From positions 4,632,001 through 4,696,000 of the forward strand of contig NZ_CP082909.1 in assembly GCF_023822025.1 (NCBI RefSeq): 64,000 nt of DNA. Direction: 5' to 3'. Both the position numbers and the translations under genes were made by a program. The stretch comes from Endozoicomonas sp. 4G. Its GTDB lineage: Bacteria; Pseudomonadota; Gammaproteobacteria; Pseudomonadales; Endozoicomonadaceae. This document shows, piece after piece, positions 53,901 through 63,658 of the stretch. Every line of letters begins with the position of its first letter. Position 1 is the stretch's first letter. Below the pieces are notes generated by a model that made no database searches, was not told the DNA's origin, and saw only the letters and a list, made by a program, of their open reading frames with translations.

Positions 53901-55011
53901 TTTCTACCAAAGCTTCCAGACGGTTTGTCGTGGTGTCAGTGCGCAGGGTATCGGAGATGTATGAACCGCAATCCAGTTCATTGATGTACAGGGTTTCGAC
54001 CTGTTTGATACCGGCTGTCAGCAGCTTTTCGTAAATTTCCGGGGTGATTTCAGTGTTGCAGTCAACAATGATTTCACCGGTGGCAGAGTCAACAACGGTC
54101 TTGGCCAGAACCTTTCCGTAAATGTACTCAACCGGTGCTTCCAGCTGTTCAATTTTGGCTTTTTCCAGCTGACGGATGTGACGTGCGGTTACACGACGCC
54201 CCTGCTCAACCAGAACGTTGCCTTCACCATCTTTGATGTCAAAGCTTGCCGCTTCACCACGCAGGTTCTTGGCGTCAAACTTGGTGCTGACATTGTCAGA
54301 ACCGATGTTGAAGTCTACAAAACTGAAGAACTTGTTAAGGATCTCTTCGTTACTCATGCCCAGGGCACGCAGAAGGATCGTAGCAGGCAGCTTACGACGA
54401 CGGTCGATACGCACATACAGCATGTCCTTCGGATCGAACTCGAAGTCCAGCCATGAGCCACGGTAAGGAATAACACGGGCAGAGTACAGCAGCTTACCTG
54501 AAGAGTGTGTCTTACCACGGTCGTGGTCGAAGAATACCCCAGGGGAACGATGAAGCTGAGATACGATGACACGCTCAGTACCATTGATTACAAAGGTACC
54601 GTTCTCAGTCATGAGCGGAATTTCGCCCATGTACACTTCCTGTTCCTTGATATCCTTAATTGCCTTGTTGGCAGAGTCTTTGTCATAAATAATCAGGCGC
54701 ACTTTTACCCGCAGAGGTACTGCGTAAGTGACACCACGAAGTTGACATTCCTTGACATCAAACGCAGGAGTACCGAGCCTGTAGCTCACGTATTCCAGCG
54801 CCGCATTTCCAGAATAACTAACGATTGGAAATACGGATTTGAATGCAGCATGAAGACCTATGTCCTCACGTGCGGTCGGCTCTTTTCCGGACTGCAGCAG
54901 CTTGTGATAAGAATCAAGCTGAATCGCCAGAAGATAAGGCACATTCATGACATGCGGCAGTTTGCCGAAGTCTTTGCGGATGCGTTTTTTCTCTGTATAC
55001 GAGTATGCCAT
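50935..55011 (-). CDS. rpoB: RNA polymerase beta subunit
   Basis: 1358 residues. The rifampicin pocket reads [17 protein letters not shown] then [17 protein letters not shown], the wild-type (sensitive) sequence. Starts [19 protein letters not shown]. The gap of about 400 bp to rplL holds an attenuator hairpin. Confidence 0.98.
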   Translation of the reverse strand: MAYSYTEKKRIRKDFGKLPHVMNVPYLLAIQLDSYHKLLQSGKEPTAREDIGLHAAFKSVFPIVSYSGNAALEYVSYRLGTPAFDVKECQLRGVTYAVPLRVKVRLIIYDKDSANKAIKDIKEQEVYMGEIPLMTENGTFVINGTERVIVSQLHRSPGVFFDHDRGKTHSSGKLLYSARVIPYRGSWLDFEFDPKDMLYVRIDRRRKLPATILLRALGMSNEEILNKFFSFVDFNIGSDNVSTKFDAKNLRGEAASFDIKDGEGNVLVEQGRRVTARHIRQLEKAKIEQLEAPVEYIYGKVLAKTVVDSATGEIIVDCNTEITPEIYEKLLTAGIKQVETLYINELDCGSYISDTLRTDTTTNRLEALVEIYRMMRPGEPPTQEAAETLFGNLFFSAERYDLSAVGRMKFNRRLGREEDVGSGVLDNADIVDVLKTLVDIRNGQGICDDIDHLGNRRVRSVGEMAENQFRVGLVRVERAVKERLSLAESEGLMPQDLINAKPVAAAIKEFFGSSQLSQFMDQNNPLSEVTHKRRVSALGPGGLTRERAGFEVRDVHPTHYGRVCPIETPEGPNIGLINSLATYARTNDYGFLESPYRKVVDGKVTDEIDYLSAIEEGEYVIAQASAKMDDSKNLTEELVNVRHRNEFTLMGPEKVQYMDVSTKQVVSVAASLIPFLEHDDANRALMGSNMQRQAVPTLRADKPLVGTGMERNVASDSGVCVVAQRGGVIDTVDAAKIVVRVNNDELQPGEAGVDIYNLTKYTRSNQNTCINQRSLVRAGEIIARGDILADGPSVDMGELALGQNMRVAFMPWNGYNFEDSILISERVVQEDRFTTIHIQELTCVARDTKLGPEEITSDIPNVGESALNKLDEAGIVHVGAEVGAGDILVGKVTPKGETQLTPEEKLLRAIFGEKASDVKDTSLRVPTSVKGTVIDVQVFTRDGVEKDSRAQSIEKAALDEYRKDLNEEFRIVEEDTFDRLRVALRGQPVDRGPGLSKGNTITDEFLNGLEHEQWFRLSMSDEALNEQLDLAKEQLKERRAQLDERFEDKKKKLQTGDDMAPGVLKIVKVYLAIKRRIQPGDKMAGRHGNKGVISIIMPVEDMPYDEEGNPVDIVLNPLGVPSRMNVGQVLETHLGAAARGLGHKINRMIESQKKVAEIRGFLDQVYNGVGGGRVEELDKFTDEEVMELAHNLRGGVPMATSVFDGAKESEVKELLRLADLSDTGQVRLHDGRTGDAFDRPVTVGYMYMLKLNHLVDDKMHARSTGSYSLVTQQPLGGKAQFGGQRFGEMEVWALEAYGAAYTLQEMLTVKSDDVTGRTKMYKNIVDGDHRMEAGMPESFNVLLKEIRSLGIDIELDTE

Positions 55012-55340
55012 CAGCGTTCCCCAGCTTGGTCACCTGTTACTGGCTTCAGACCGTCTGGTCTGGCCATCTAGGTTTATTGAGGGCGGGTGGCCCCCTTTTG
55101 TTACCCAATTAAAAAACGGTGATTTCAACCGTTACCGTTGCATGAGCTTTAGCGTCCAGAACGAAAGTCAGGCTTTCATCCACTATCTGCCAATGACACT
55201 GCAACTTTCTCAGATTGAAGGAGATTGACTTCTTCGGTAAAACACAGTCTGCCTGTGCTTTAACCCATCTGGACTCCATCAATTAATTGAACCATCGAAC
55301 ACTGCCATCCAGCATGGAACGATATAGCTCATACAACGGA
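55012..55340 (-). other. rpoB leader region (about 330 bp)
   Basis: From the attenuator to the rpoB start I see no gene on either strand. Given the E. coli parallel, this is probably an untranslated leader involved in RNase III processing or in control of rpoBC, but I cannot define stems reliably beyond the attenuator. Confidence 0.35.
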
Positions 55341-55369
55341 AAAAGGCCGGTGTCATAAAGGCACCAGCC
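55341..55369 (-). terminator. Attenuator between rplL and rpoB
   Basis: On the minus strand GGCTGGTG pairs with CACCGGCC (one G-U) around a 9-base loop and is followed by TTTTTCC. It lies about 50 bp past rplL. E. coli has a partial terminator at this junction that reduces rpoBC relative to the ribosomal genes. Confidence 0.75.
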
Positions 55370-55420
55370 CCCTGAGTCTATTATGCAATAGGCTCTGGAT
55401 ATTTCAACGCTGTCGTAGAA

Positions 55421-55798
55421 TTACTTAACTTCTACGGAAGCGCCAGCTTCTTCCAGCTGTTTCTTCAGGTCTTCAGCTTCTTCTTTGCTCACGCCTTCTT
55501 TCAGAGGAGCAGGAGCGCTGTCTACAACAGCTTTAGCTTCTTTCAGACCCAGGCCAGTCGCGCCGCGAACAACCTTGATTACGTTTACTTTCTTGTCGCC
55601 AGCAGAAGTCAGAATTACGTCGAATTCAGTCTGTTCAGCAGCAGCAGCGCCAGCATCGCCAGCGGCAGCAGGAGCAGCAGCAACTGCAGCAGCAGCAGAA
55701 ACGCCGAACTTCTCTTCCATAGCTTCAACCAGCTCAACAACGTCCATTACGGACATTTCAGCGATTGCATTCAGGATATCTTCTTTAGACAGAGCCAT
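55421..55798 (-). CDS. rplL: Ribosomal protein L7/L12
   Basis: 125 residues. N-terminal dimerisation segment ([30 protein letters not shown]), an Ala-rich hinge, and the C-terminal factor-binding domain ([24 protein letters not shown]). Stalk protein that recruits EF-Tu and EF-G. Confidence 0.98.
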   Translation of the reverse strand: MALSKEDILNAIAEMSVMDVVELVEAMEEKFGVSAAAAVAAAPAAAGDAGAAAAEQTEFDVILTSAGDKKVNVIKVVRGATGLGLKEAKAVVDSAPAPLKEGVSKEEAEDLKKQLEEAGASVEVK

Positions 55799-55909
55799 TG
55801 TATGTCTCCAAAAATCTTTTTGGGGGTAAAACCCCGGAATTCATTAAATAAGAAAAAAATACCAGCCAGCAGGCACTGCGCACATTCAGGGCGGCACCTG
55901 CCAAAGGGC

Positions 55910-56440
55910 TTATGCGGCTTTCTTCTTCTCGTCGGCAACAGCTGCCATTACACGTGTAATGCTGCCTGGGAACTCGTTCAGAGTTCTTGCCAGCTTGGTT
56001 ACAGGTGCAATCATTACACTCATCAGCATCGCGCGAGCCTGGTCCAGAGTAGGCATCTTGGCCAGAACATCGATTTGTTCTGCAGCCAGAAGCTGTCCAG
56101 AGATGGACAGAGCCTTAACTTCCAGAGCATCGTTCTCTTTAGCGAAGTCCTTGATCAGACGCGCTGCCGCGCCTGGGTCTTCCTGAGAGAAGGCCAGCAC
56201 AGTTGGACCAACCAGAGAGTCTTGCAGGCACTCGAAATCGGTACCTTCAACAGCGCGCCTGGCCAGGGTGTTACGTACCACCTTCAGGTATACGTTACCT
56301 TCACGAGCCTGCTTACGCAGTTGCGTCATCTGGTCAACCGTGAGACCACGGTAGTCCGCGATTACAGCCGACAGAGCGCTTTGTGCAGCCTCGCTGACTT
56401 CGGCGACAATCGCCTTCTTGTCTTCGAGTCCTAACGCCAT
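55910..56440 (-). CDS. rplJ: Ribosomal protein L10
   Basis: 176 residues, [20 protein letters not shown], stalk base that anchors L7/L12. In E. coli the L10–L12 complex represses its own translation by binding the long leader before this gene; a 375-bp gap with repeats and hairpins is present here. Confidence 0.98.
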   Translation of the reverse strand: MALGLEDKKAIVAEVSEAAQSALSAVIADYRGLTVDQMTQLRKQAREGNVYLKVVRNTLARRAVEGTDFECLQDSLVGPTVLAFSQEDPGAAARLIKDFAKENDALEVKALSISGQLLAAEQIDVLAKMPTLDQARAMLMSVMIAPVTKLARTLNEFPGSITRVMAAVADEKKKAA

Positions 56441-56815
56441 TGGCTTTACTCCAAATTATGAAGTTAACACCCGGCTATTCAGCGACTGAGTAGCCGGGCA
56501 GTTACAATACGGTGAAGGGTTAATAGCAAAACACTGAAACAGTCTTTTGTATTGCTCACCGTCTACGCAGGAAATTAAGCGTTGATCTTTTTGTCAGGCC
56601 TCCTGGCCCAACCCTGATTAAACAGGCACAGATCTTCGCACCTACGATCTTTGACGGCCTCCGAAAAACGGAGACCCCAAAGTCTTTCGGATCCTGTAGA
56701 TATCCTGCCTACAGTTTCCGCTATTCATTAACCAGCTCAAGACTGTTACCAGCTCAAGGCTGTTACCAGCTCAAGGCTATCAGCTCAGAGCTGGTTATCA
56801 GCAAAACTGTGAATA
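56441..56815 (-). promoter_or_regulatory. rplJ leader region (375 bp), candidate L10 control element
   Basis: No gene. Contains a hairpin CTCCG/CGGAG (56659-56673) and, near the rplA end, 17-bp tandem repeats (separate entry). The length and place match the L10-binding leader that controls rplJL in other gammaproteobacteria. The exact L10 kink-turn was not identified. Confidence 0.45.
56731..56796. repeat. 17-bp tandem repeat, three and a half copies
   Basis: ACCAGCTCAAGACTGTT (56731-56747), ACCAGCTCAAGGCTGTT (56748-56764), ACCAGCTCAAGGCTA (56765-56779), then TCAGCTCAGAGCTGGTT. The last unit contains GAGCTGGTT, the inverse of AACCAGCTC at the start, so the array can also fold back. Lies just past the rplA stop. 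Confidence 0.85.
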
Positions 56816-57511
56816 TCAGATATTCAGAGAGCTCATGTCGATAGTCAGACCCGGTCCCATAGTGGAGGACAGAGTCACTTTCTTCATGTAAACACCCTTG
56901 CTGGAAGAAGGCTTCAGCTTCTTCAGTTCAACCAGCAGTGCTTCAGCGTTCTCTTGCAGAGAGCCCGCTTCAAAATCGATCTTGCCGATACCCGCGTGGA
57001 TGATACCGTTCTTGTCAGTACGGAAACGTACCTGACCGGCTTTAGCGTTTTTAACCGCTTCAGCAACGTTTGGAGTAACAGTACCCACTTTAGGGTTAGG
57101 CATCAGGCCACGTGGACCCAAAATCTGGCCCAGCTGACCGACAACGCGCATCGCATCCGGAGAAGCGATAACCACGTCAAAGTTCATTTCGCCAGCTTTA
57201 ACCTGAGCAGCCAGGTCATCCATACCCACGATGTCCGCACCGGCTTCTTTAGCCGCTTCAGCGTTAGCGCCCTGTGTGAACACAGCAACACGAACGTCTT
57301 TACCCGTACCGGCAGGCAGAACGGTAGAACCACGAACAACCTGATCGGATTTACGGGGATCCACACCCAGGTTCACAGCAATCTCAACAGATTCCTTGAA
57401 CTTAACGCTGGATACTTCTTTCAGGACGCTGGCTGCTTCTTCAAAGGAGTAAGCCTTTTCAGCAACAACCTTCTCAGCAATCATTTTGGCGCGTTTGGTC
57501 ATCTTAGCCAT
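56816..57511 (-). CDS. rplA: Ribosomal protein L1
   Basis: 231 residues, [20 protein letters not shown]; stalk protein at the E site, with [15 protein letters not shown]. In E. coli L1 represses rplKA translation by binding before rplK. Its ATG shares a base with the rplK stop. Confidence 0.98.
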   Translation of the reverse strand: MAKMTKRAKMIAEKVVAEKAYSFEEAASVLKEVSSVKFKESVEIAVNLGVDPRKSDQVVRGSTVLPAGTGKDVRVAVFTQGANAEAAKEAGADIVGMDDLAAQVKAGEMNFDVVIASPDAMRVVGQLGQILGPRGLMPNPKVGTVTPNVAEAVKNAKAGQVRFRTDKNGIIHAGIGKIDFEAGSLQENAEALLVELKKLKPSSSKGVYMKKVTLSSTMGPGLTIDMSSLNI

Positions 57512-57945
57512 TATTCCACACCCTCCACGTTGACACCCATGGAACGAGCGGAACCAGCGATGGTGCGGATTGCCGCATCTTCGTCTGCTGCGGTCAGATC
57601 AGGTTCCTTGATTTTGGCTACTTCCAGCAGCTGCTCACGAGTCGCAGTGCCCACTTTTTCAGTGTTTGGACGACCGGAACCTTTCTTCAGCTTCAGAACT
57701 TTCTTCAGCAGAACGGATGCAGGGGGAGTTTTGGTCTCAAAGGTGAAACTACGGTCGCCGTAAACGGTAATGATTACCGGAATAGGCATACCCGCGTCCA
57801 TCTCTTGAGTCTTGGCGTTGAACGCCTTACAGAACTCCATGATGTTCACACCATGCTGACCCAGTGCAGGACCAACGGGTGGTGAAGGGTTAGCCTTACC
57901 TGCAGGAACCTGCAGTTTGATGTAAGCTTCGACTTTCTTAGCCAT
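57511..57945 (-). CDS. rplK: Ribosomal protein L11
   Basis: 144 residues, [20 protein letters not shown], binds the GTPase-associated region of 23S rRNA and is needed for RelA activation. Pro-rich N-terminal domain ([15 protein letters not shown]) intact. Start follows about 130 bp after nusG, with an attenuator between. Confidence 0.98.
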   Translation of the reverse strand: MAKKVEAYIKLQVPAGKANPSPPVGPALGQHGVNIMEFCKAFNAKTQEMDAGMPIPVIITVYGDRSFTFETKTPPASVLLKKVLKLKKGSGRPNTEKVGTATREQLLEVAKIKEPDLTAADEDAAIRTIAGSARSMGVNVEGVE

Positions 57946-58025
57946 ATCAACCTCAACAGTGGGTCACTGCCTCAACAGCTGTTCAGCGGTTTCAGCTACC
58001 CGTTCTGGGCTTGCGCCCTTCAGAT

Positions 58026-58057
58026 AAAAACCCTGCACTGCTTGCACAGTACAGGGT
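58026..58057 (-). terminator. Terminator or attenuator between nusG and rplK
   Basis: On the minus strand ACCCTGTACTG pairs with CAGTGCAGGGT (one G-U) around a 6-base loop, followed by TTTTATC. It begins about 20 bp after the nusG stop. It ends secE–nusG transcripts at least partly. Confidence 0.8.
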
Positions 58058-58079
58058 CTTGAATTTTTTTAAAGAAAGA

Positions 58080-58613
58080 TCAGACTTTCTCGACCTGGGC
58101 AAATTCCAGCTCAACCGGTGTAGAGCGACCGAAGATCATTACCGCAACATGCAGACGACTCTTCTCGTAGTTCACTTCTTCCACCACGCCATTGAAGTCC
58201 GCAAACGGCCCATCAACAACCCGAACCATCTCACCAGGCTCGAACAACGTTTTCGGACGAGGCTTCTCAACGCCTTCCTGAACACGCTGCAATATGGCAT
58301 CAGCCTCTTTTTCGGTAATGGGTGCAGGCTTGTCCGCCGTGCCACCAATAAAGCCCATTACCCGAGGTGTATCTTTGATAAGATGCCAGCTATCTTCATT
58401 CATTTCCATCTGGACTAATACATATCCAGGGAAGAATTTACGCTCACTTTTGCGCTTCTGGCCGTTTTTGATTTCAACCACTTCTTCGGTAGGCACCAGA
58501 ATCTCTCCGAAGAGATCCTCCATACCATGAAGCTTTACGCGCTCAATCAGCGAACGCATGACCTGCTTTTCATAGCCGGAGTAGGCATGAACCACATACC
58601 AACGTTTCGCCAT
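58080..58613 (-). CDS. nusG: Transcription elongation/termination factor NusG
   Basis: 177 residues. The NGN domain starts [21 protein letters not shown]; the C-terminal KOW domain carries [24 protein letters not shown]. Couples RNA polymerase to Rho and to ribosomes through S10. Follows secE after 9 bp. Confidence 0.97.
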   Translation of the reverse strand: MAKRWYVVHAYSGYEKQVMRSLIERVKLHGMEDLFGEILVPTEEVVEIKNGQKRKSERKFFPGYVLVQMEMNEDSWHLIKDTPRVMGFIGGTADKPAPITEKEADAILQRVQEGVEKPRPKTLFEPGEMVRVVDGPFADFNGVVEEVNYEKSRLHVAVMIFGRSTPVELEFAQVEKV

Positions 58614-58622
58614 TTTGTATCC

Positions 58623-58994
58623 CTATCCAATCAGACTGCTGATGATCCAGCCTAGCAGAGAATCAAGCGCCCATAAAATGAGCCCCATAATCACAACCAC
58701 CGCTACAACAATCAGCGTGGTCTGAACAGTTTCCTGACGAGTCGGCCAGACTACTTTTCGAATCTCAACCTTAGCTTCTTTGACTAACGTCCAAAAAGCA
58801 TCACCTTTCACGGTTTGAAGCGCAACAAACCCGGCCACCACTGCCAGAACCACTAAGGCTAATGCTCTGTAGAGAACAGAGTATTCACCAAAATAAACAT
58901 TGCCACCAACACCAGCAGCCAGCAGAACTGCCACCAGACCCCACATAAGGCCATCCAGTCGTCCTTTAGGTGCTACTTCAGGTTTTCCACTCAT
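58623..58994 (-). CDS. secE: Protein translocase subunit SecE
   Basis: 123 residues with three predicted helices, the extended gammaproteobacterial form. The conserved amphipathic segment KEAKVEIRKVVWPTRQETVQTT precedes the last helix, which clamps SecY. Located between tRNA-Trp and nusG. Confidence 0.97.
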   Translation of the reverse strand: MSGKPEVAPKGRLDGLMWGLVAVLLAAGVGGNVYFGEYSVLYRALALVVLAVVAGFVALQTVKGDAFWTLVKEAKVEIRKVVWPTRQETVQTTLIVVAVVVIMGLILWALDSLLGWIISSLIG

Positions 58995-59051
58995 CGGTTA
59001 TCTCTATTCGGAAAAGCTTTGCCAGAACAAAGCACTGACATAATCTGGAAA

Positions 59052-59127
59052 TGGCAGGCCAGGAGGGAATCGAACCCCCAACCCCCGGTTTTGGAGACCG
59101 GTGCTCTACCAATTGAACTACTGGCCT
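59052..59127 (-). tRNA. tRNA-Trp (CCA)
   Basis: 76 nt including an encoded 3' CCA. AGGCCAG/CTGGCCT acceptor stem, D-arm with TTGGTAGAGC, anticodon loop TCTCCAAAA giving CCA, T-arm GGGGGTTCGATTCCC. Sits before secE, as in Pseudomonas, but without tufB in front of it. Confidence 0.97.
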
Positions 59128-59176
59128 GTATCTTTGAGCAGTCTTTTGACACCTACCCTGATACAAGGACCGACCA

Positions 59177-59182
59177 ATTATA
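59177..59182 (-). promoter_or_regulatory. Likely -10 of a promoter for tRNA-Trp–secE–nusG
   Basis: A perfect TATAAT on the minus strand, 50 bp before tRNA-Trp. The -35 at 17-bp spacing is TTTTCA, weak. It would replace the expression that tufB read-through gives in relatives. Confidence 0.45.
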
Positions 59183-59222
59183 ATCGACCCCAATCAAGCT
59201 GAAAAGTCTTATTCTTTTTTAA

Positions 59223-59239
59223 ACCTCTTTATCAGAGGT
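59223..59239 (-). terminator. Weak hairpin after tRNA-Thr
   Basis: On the minus strand ACCTCT and AGAGGT close a 5-base loop, followed by TTAAAAAA. Short and without a proper T-run; perhaps a processing signal after the Tyr–Gly–Thr tRNA precursor. Confidence 0.35.
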
Positions 59240-59277
59240 AAAGAACAGGAAGGACACTCATTCCTAACCTGATCGTA

Positions 59278-59353
59278 TGGAGCTCTTGAGCAGATTTGAA
59301 CTGCCGACCTCACCCTTACCAAGGGTGCGCTCTACCAACTGAGCTACAAGAGC
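59278..59353 (-). tRNA. tRNA-Thr (GGT)
   Basis: 76 nt with encoded CCA. GCTCTTG/CAAGAGC acceptor, D-loop AGTTGGTAGAGC, anticodon loop TTGGTAA giving GGT (reads ACC/ACU), T-arm GGCAGTTCAAATCTGC. Confidence 0.97.
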
Positions 59354-59370
59354 ACTTTAATCAGAAATAA

Positions 59371-59444
<74 letters not shown>

Positions 59445-59514
59445 AAAGCAGGACCTACATCATGCAGTACGCCCACTTATTCAAGCCAACTTAAAGAAAG
59501 AAGACTCAGAAATC

Positions 59515-59598
59515 TGGTGGTGGGGGCTGGATTCGAACCAGCGAAGCTTTCGCGTCAGATTTACAGTCTGATCCCTTTGGCCGCTCGGGAACCCCACC
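59515..59598 (-). tRNA. tRNA-Tyr (GTA)
   Basis: 84 nt class II tRNA with encoded CCA. GGTGGGG/CCCCACC acceptor, anticodon loop CTGTAAA giving GTA, long variable arm (GCGAAAGCTTCGC), T-arm GCTGGTTCGAATCCAGC. First of the Tyr–Gly–Thr cluster. Confidence 0.97.
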
Positions 59599-59610
59599 AA
59601 GTGCTGCGCT

Positions 59611-59638
59611 ATTTTATTCAGGAGCTTTTCAATGTCAA
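59611..59638 (-). promoter_or_regulatory. Promoter of the Tyr–Gly–Thr tRNA cluster
   Basis: On the minus strand -35 TTGACA (59633-59638, perfect) and -10 TAAAAT (59611-59616) with a 16-base spacer, followed by the GC-rich discriminator AGCGCAGC typical of stable RNA promoters. Ends 12 bp before tRNA-Tyr. Confidence 0.85.
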
Positions 59639-59707
59639 GCCTGCTTACCTGCCAGACAAGCTGGAAGCCTGCTTTGTTTGGCTGCCCCCCTGAAGCGCAG
59701 GCGTATA

Positions 59708-60439
59708 TTAGTGAATCGCATCGTTGGATGCAACGCTTTTGCAGTTTTTTTCCAGCATTTTCAGGTCACTGTATTGGTTGGCCTGTTTCTCCCAAAAACC
59801 AGTGCTTAACTTATTTGCTTCGGACTCCGTCATCTCCAGCCAGAATGTTTCGGGCTCACGGGGCAGCTTTTTAATGGCAGGTTCATAACCCGCTTCCTGT
59901 ACACGACGACTGACTTCATTCGCCGAAACTTCCTTACTGAATAATCCCAGGGATATGCCATTGGCCAGTTCCCCCTGGGTAATCACAAAACTGTCTATTC
60001 CCTGTCTCTGCAAATCCCTTAAAAGCCTTATTGCCGCCTGACGATTACTTCGGGGAGGAATATGGACCCAGTAGTCTGCAAGCACGACCTCATTATCAGA
60101 ACGCTCCCTGCTCGAAACCCCCAGTGAAAAAAGTTTTTGTTGCAGGCGGTCTGCTTCTGCCGAAAACTCAAAAGGCCCCACGACCAGACACTGAGCCTGA
60201 GTATTTTCCTCTAGCGCTTGTGACTCCAGCATTCGCCCGGGCATTTGTGAGGTCACTTCAGAGAGCAACACCAATCTTTTACCTGCCTGAACAAGTACCT
60301 CACTGTCGACTTTTACTGCCCGGTAAGACTTATGGGACTGATGATAATAGCCCCAGGCGAAGTAGCCAGCATTGGCAAAGAGAAGTACCAGAACGATCCA
60401 GCGCATACTAAAAACCGAATGTTGAAGGCCATGCTCCAC
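59708..60439 (-). CDS. SPOR-domain protein
   Basis: 243 residues with one N-terminal membrane helix (MRWIVLVLLFANAGYFAWGYYH) and a periplasmic part. The region from about residue 80 to 195 has SPOR-like sequence (CLVVGPFEFSAEADRLQQKL, YWVHIPPR, GISLGLFSKEVSANEVSRRVQEAGYEP). SPOR domains bind denuded septal peptidoglycan. The gene occupies this same place between coaX and the tRNA cluster in Pseudomonas. Confidence 0.85.
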   Translation of the reverse strand: MEHGLQHSVFSMRWIVLVLLFANAGYFAWGYYHQSHKSYRAVKVDSEVLVQAGKRLVLLSEVTSQMPGRMLESQALEENTQAQCLVVGPFEFSAEADRLQQKLFSLGVSSRERSDNEVVLADYWVHIPPRSNRQAAIRLLRDLQRQGIDSFVITQGELANGISLGLFSKEVSANEVSRRVQEAGYEPAIKKLPREPETFWLEMTESEANKLSTGFWEKQANQYSDLKMLEKNCKSVASNDAIH

Positions 60440-60476
60440 GACGAGTATGACCTCCCGTTAATTTGATTATTAAACG

Positions 60477-61229
60477 CTATTGTCCGCCAGCGGCAATCGA
60501 GAGTCCATCCAGAACCAGCTCTTCAATCAAAACCTGCTCTATTTCTTCCTTTAGATGGGTTTGTAACAAAGAGGCATCGCCTCCGGTTAAAAACAATCGG
60601 GCTCCCGGCCATTTCAGGCAGGTTTCATTAATCAGAGAGACCGCCATGGCCAGCACGCCATGATTAATACATTCTGAAGTGACGGTTCCCAATGCCATGG
60701 CTTCTGCAGGATGCTCAATGTAGTCAAGATTGGCGGTATTGACGGCCAGGGCCTTCTTCATCAAACGGATCCCCGGAACTATAAAGCCGCCTTGATGATT
60801 CCCCTGACCATCAACCACATCCACTGTCATCGCCGTACCACAACTGACCACCACTTTGGCACCATGAAGTGTATGAGCCTGTGCCGCCAGCATGGCCAAC
60901 CACCGGTCTACACCCATTCGCTCTACTTCTTTGTAGATAACCGTGAGCCCGGCAAAGTTTTTTTGAGTTTTGGCAATAAATGGCTCCACACCCGTCGCTT
61001 CTGACAAAATGCGCAACAATTGTCCTAGTCTTGTGTTTCCAGAGACCGTTGAAATGGCAACAGAATGAACCGTACCCCATTCTTGCAAAAGCAGGGACAA
61101 GATAATCTGCCAGTCAGCATCATTATTAATGAAACCCGATTGAACGGCAGCACCCCCTTCTACCAGGCGCCATTTAAGCCGGGTATTCCCGGCATCCAGC
61201 TGCAACTGTCTGTCCATGAGTTCGTTCAT
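60477..61229 (-). CDS. coaX: Type III pantothenate kinase
   Basis: 250 residues; first step of coenzyme A synthesis. ASKHA fold with the N-terminal LDAGNTRLKWRL phosphate loop, GVDRWLAMLAA and the VVSCGTAMTVDVVDGQGNHQGGFIVPG core. Begins at an ATG overlapping the birA stop (ATGA), so birA–coaX are coupled. Confidence 0.95.
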   Translation of the reverse strand: MNELMDRQLQLDAGNTRLKWRLVEGGAAVQSGFINNDADWQIILSLLLQEWGTVHSVAISTVSGNTRLGQLLRILSEATGVEPFIAKTQKNFAGLTVIYKEVERMGVDRWLAMLAAQAHTLHGAKVVVSCGTAMTVDVVDGQGNHQGGFIVPGIRLMKKALAVNTANLDYIEHPAEAMALGTVTSECINHGVLAMAVSLINETCLKWPGARLFLTGGDASLLQTHLKEEIEQVLIEELVLDGLSIAAGGQ

Positions 61230-62188
61230 GATTGCCGTAATGACACTTCTCCACCATTAAAAACATGAAGGCCTGAAGCCGTTTCAAGCAACAATCCCCC
61301 CTGATCATCCACCCCCATGTAGCGCCCTGTTACGGATCGCGTAGAAGCCATTAAGGTAACTTCTTTGCCACGAAAGGCATCGTACTCGCACCATTGTTCC
61401 CTGAACAATTTGAAGCCACCCTGCCCAAACCCATCCAGCAAATGAGTCAGCGTATTGATCAACTGTCCTGCAAGGGCGTTGCGACTCACCGTTCTGCCAC
61501 ACACCCGGAAAAGGTCAACAGCAGGCTGACCGATGGACGCCAGCTGTTCATCACTTAAACGAACATTAATGCCTATCCCGATCACCACTTCACACTCACC
61601 GGTGGGATCCCCATGGACTTCCAATAACACACCACAGAGTTTTTTACCCTGCCAGAGCACATCGTTGGGCCATTTAAGCGCTAACGCTCTGGCTCCCAAG
61701 GTTTCCAGTGCTTTAACAACGCCCAGACCCACAGCAAGACTGAGCCCTTCCAATGAAGCGGTTCCCTCACCACTCTGCCAGAGGGCGGACAGGCTGACGG
61801 TTGAACCAAAAGGACTACTCCATTCACGCCCCCTCCGCCCACGCCCTTTTGTCTGATGCTCTGCCAGACAGAAACGGGTGATACCGGCAGGAACCGGTCC
61901 CAGGGCACTCACAAGCTCATTGGTTGAATCGGTAATAAAGCAGGTATGGACTTCTGATTGAGTACGAACGTCTGCATCAATACAACGCTCAATCTTTTTA
62001 TGATCAAGAAGCTCAATGCCACTGCCGATGCGGTAGCCTTTACCTCGCACAGAATCCAGTGCCAGACCAAGCTCTTCAACCGCTTTCAGTTTTTTCCAGA
62101 CAGCTGCCCGGCTGACCCCAAGCTGCTCACCCAGTTCTTCACCGGAATGGAACTGCCCATCTGCCAACAGGCCCAGTAATTTATCCAT
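61226..62188 (-). CDS. birA: Biotin–protein ligase and repressor BirA
   Basis: 320 residues from the ATG at 62188 (MDKLLGLLADGQFHSGEELG; GGAG 7 bases upstream); the frame is open 14 codons further. N-terminal winged helix (SGEELGEQLGVSRAAVWKKLK) for repression of biotin genes, then the ligase domain with GRGRRGREW (biotinyl-AMP loop) and KWPNDV, and the C-terminal SH3-like part. Biotinylates the BCCP subunit of acetyl-CoA carboxylase. Confidence 0.96.
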   Translation of the reverse strand: MDKLLGLLADGQFHSGEELGEQLGVSRAAVWKKLKAVEELGLALDSVRGKGYRIGSGIELLDHKKIERCIDADVRTQSEVHTCFITDSTNELVSALGPVPAGITRFCLAEHQTKGRGRRGREWSSPFGSTVSLSALWQSGEGTASLEGLSLAVGLGVVKALETLGARALALKWPNDVLWQGKKLCGVLLEVHGDPTGECEVVIGIGINVRLSDEQLASIGQPAVDLFRVCGRTVSRNALAGQLINTLTHLLDGFGQGGFKLFREQWCEYDAFRGKEVTLMASTRSVTGRYMGVDDQGGLLLETASGLHVFNGGEVSLRQS

Positions 62189-62353
62189 CAACCACTCCCA
62201 ACGACTGAAGGCAAATAATATGCGCTTCATTGCTGGTGCTCAAATCATTCGGATATTCAGCTTGTCTCGGGGCAGTTTGGATACTCTTTTTTTCCAATAC
62301 CGGGTGAGCAAAAAGCTAAGATGTTAATGGTGAGATACAAGATGTAAGGGCGT

Positions 62354-63568
62354 ATGAACATTGTGAAGAGCCTGACTATTGCCAGTCTGGTTTTCTCACT
62401 GGCATTCAACTGTTTACAGACACAGGCACAAACACACGACTATGACCAATTAATAGCTATACCTCCACAATTGATCCACGAAATGGATATTGATCCGAAT
62501 CAGTTACCGGAAATACCCCCTGCAACTGTCGCTGCTTTACCAGACCATTGTAAACCTCACAGGGTTACGGGAATTTCATTAAATTCAAACGGTACACTGA
62601 TGGCCGTGGCAATAACTTCCGGCGGAAGCTCGAGCGAATGCCTTGCTTCAGGATTCATGCAAATCTTTGCTATCAGTACCCGGGAGTCTCCCAGACTCCT
62701 GTACATTGTACACTCGAAATATTGGGTAGACAGGGTTGCCTTCAACCCCAACGGTACTCGACTGGCCGTCGGGGTGTATGATAGTAATGTCCATATTTTC
62801 AAAGGGATGATCCCTTTCACCCACCTGCAAACCCTGCCCGAGGCGAGAGCCGACATAGGCGCCATTGCTTTCAACCCCTTTGGCACTCAGCTGGCAGTCG
62901 GGGGGGATGATGTCAGAGTCAGGCTTTATAACGGATCGAGTCTATTCACTCACCAGAAAACCCTGCCCAAATTTTCAGGTTGGGTAACCAGCATTGACTA
63001 CCATCCCAACGGTATCTGGCTGGCCGTCGCAGCACGCGATGGGATGGTCAAAATTTTTAAAGCGCTGCACCCGTTCACCTTGCTGCGAGTCCTGCTCAAT
63101 CCATACGGCAGTTTCGAGGCCATTGCCTATAACCCCACCGGCACCCAACTGGTAGCCGGAGGGGAAGGTGGAAAGGTCTGGATTTATAATGGGACGAGCC
63201 CATCTGATCCGCTATACAACCTATCCGTACCAGCCAAGGTAACAAACATTGCCTTCAACCCCAAAGGCACCCGGTTGGCAGTCGGGATGGTGAATGGTCA
63301 GGTCATGATATTTAGAGGGATGAGCCCATTCCCCCTCCTGCACAACCTGTCTGTCGGGTCGACGGGCATGGCATACAGTCCTGACGGCACTTGGCTGGTA
63401 GCCGGGGGATATGATGGCAAAATCAAGATGTATAAGGTGGATATCACAGAGGCTTTTACAGAAACGAGTACAAGAATCGTTACAGAAATACATAATGCTT
63501 CAACACTTACAGCCTTTTCCCTGATCACATTATTAACAGCAGCGCTTCAGGGAATGATACTGCAATGA
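62354..63568 (+). CDS. Secreted WD40-like beta-propeller protein
   Basis: 404 residues with a signal peptide (ASLVFSLAFNCLQTQAQ). From about residue 70 to 365 it consists of roughly seven repeats of the form NPxGTxLAVGxxDxxVxIF (for example FNPNGTRLAVGVYDSNVHIF, YSPDGTWLVAGGYDGKIKMY). A hydrophobic stretch ends the protein (LTAFSLITLLTAALQGMIL), suggesting a membrane anchor. Propellers of this sort bind proteins. A paralogue follows immediately. Confidence 0.85.
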   Translation: MNIVKSLTIASLVFSLAFNCLQTQAQTHDYDQLIAIPPQLIHEMDIDPNQLPEIPPATVAALPDHCKPHRVTGISLNSNGTLMAVAITSGGSSSECLASGFMQIFAISTRESPRLLYIVHSKYWVDRVAFNPNGTRLAVGVYDSNVHIFKGMIPFTHLQTLPEARADIGAIAFNPFGTQLAVGGDDVRVRLYNGSSLFTHQKTLPKFSGWVTSIDYHPNGIWLAVAARDGMVKIFKALHPFTLLRVLLNPYGSFEAIAYNPTGTQLVAGGEGGKVWIYNGTSPSDPLYNLSVPAKVTNIAFNPKGTRLAVGMVNGQVMIFRGMSPFPLLHNLSVGSTGMAYSPDGTWLVAGGYDGKIKMYKVDITEAFTETSTRIVTEIHNASTLTAFSLITLLTAALQGMILQ

Positions 63569-63658
63569 TGTTTTTTGGATAAACGTATCTTCTCTCATGA
63601 CCACACAGTCCCAGGAAATGGTTCGAAGTATTGAAAGCTGGAACCCTGGAGGAAAGTA

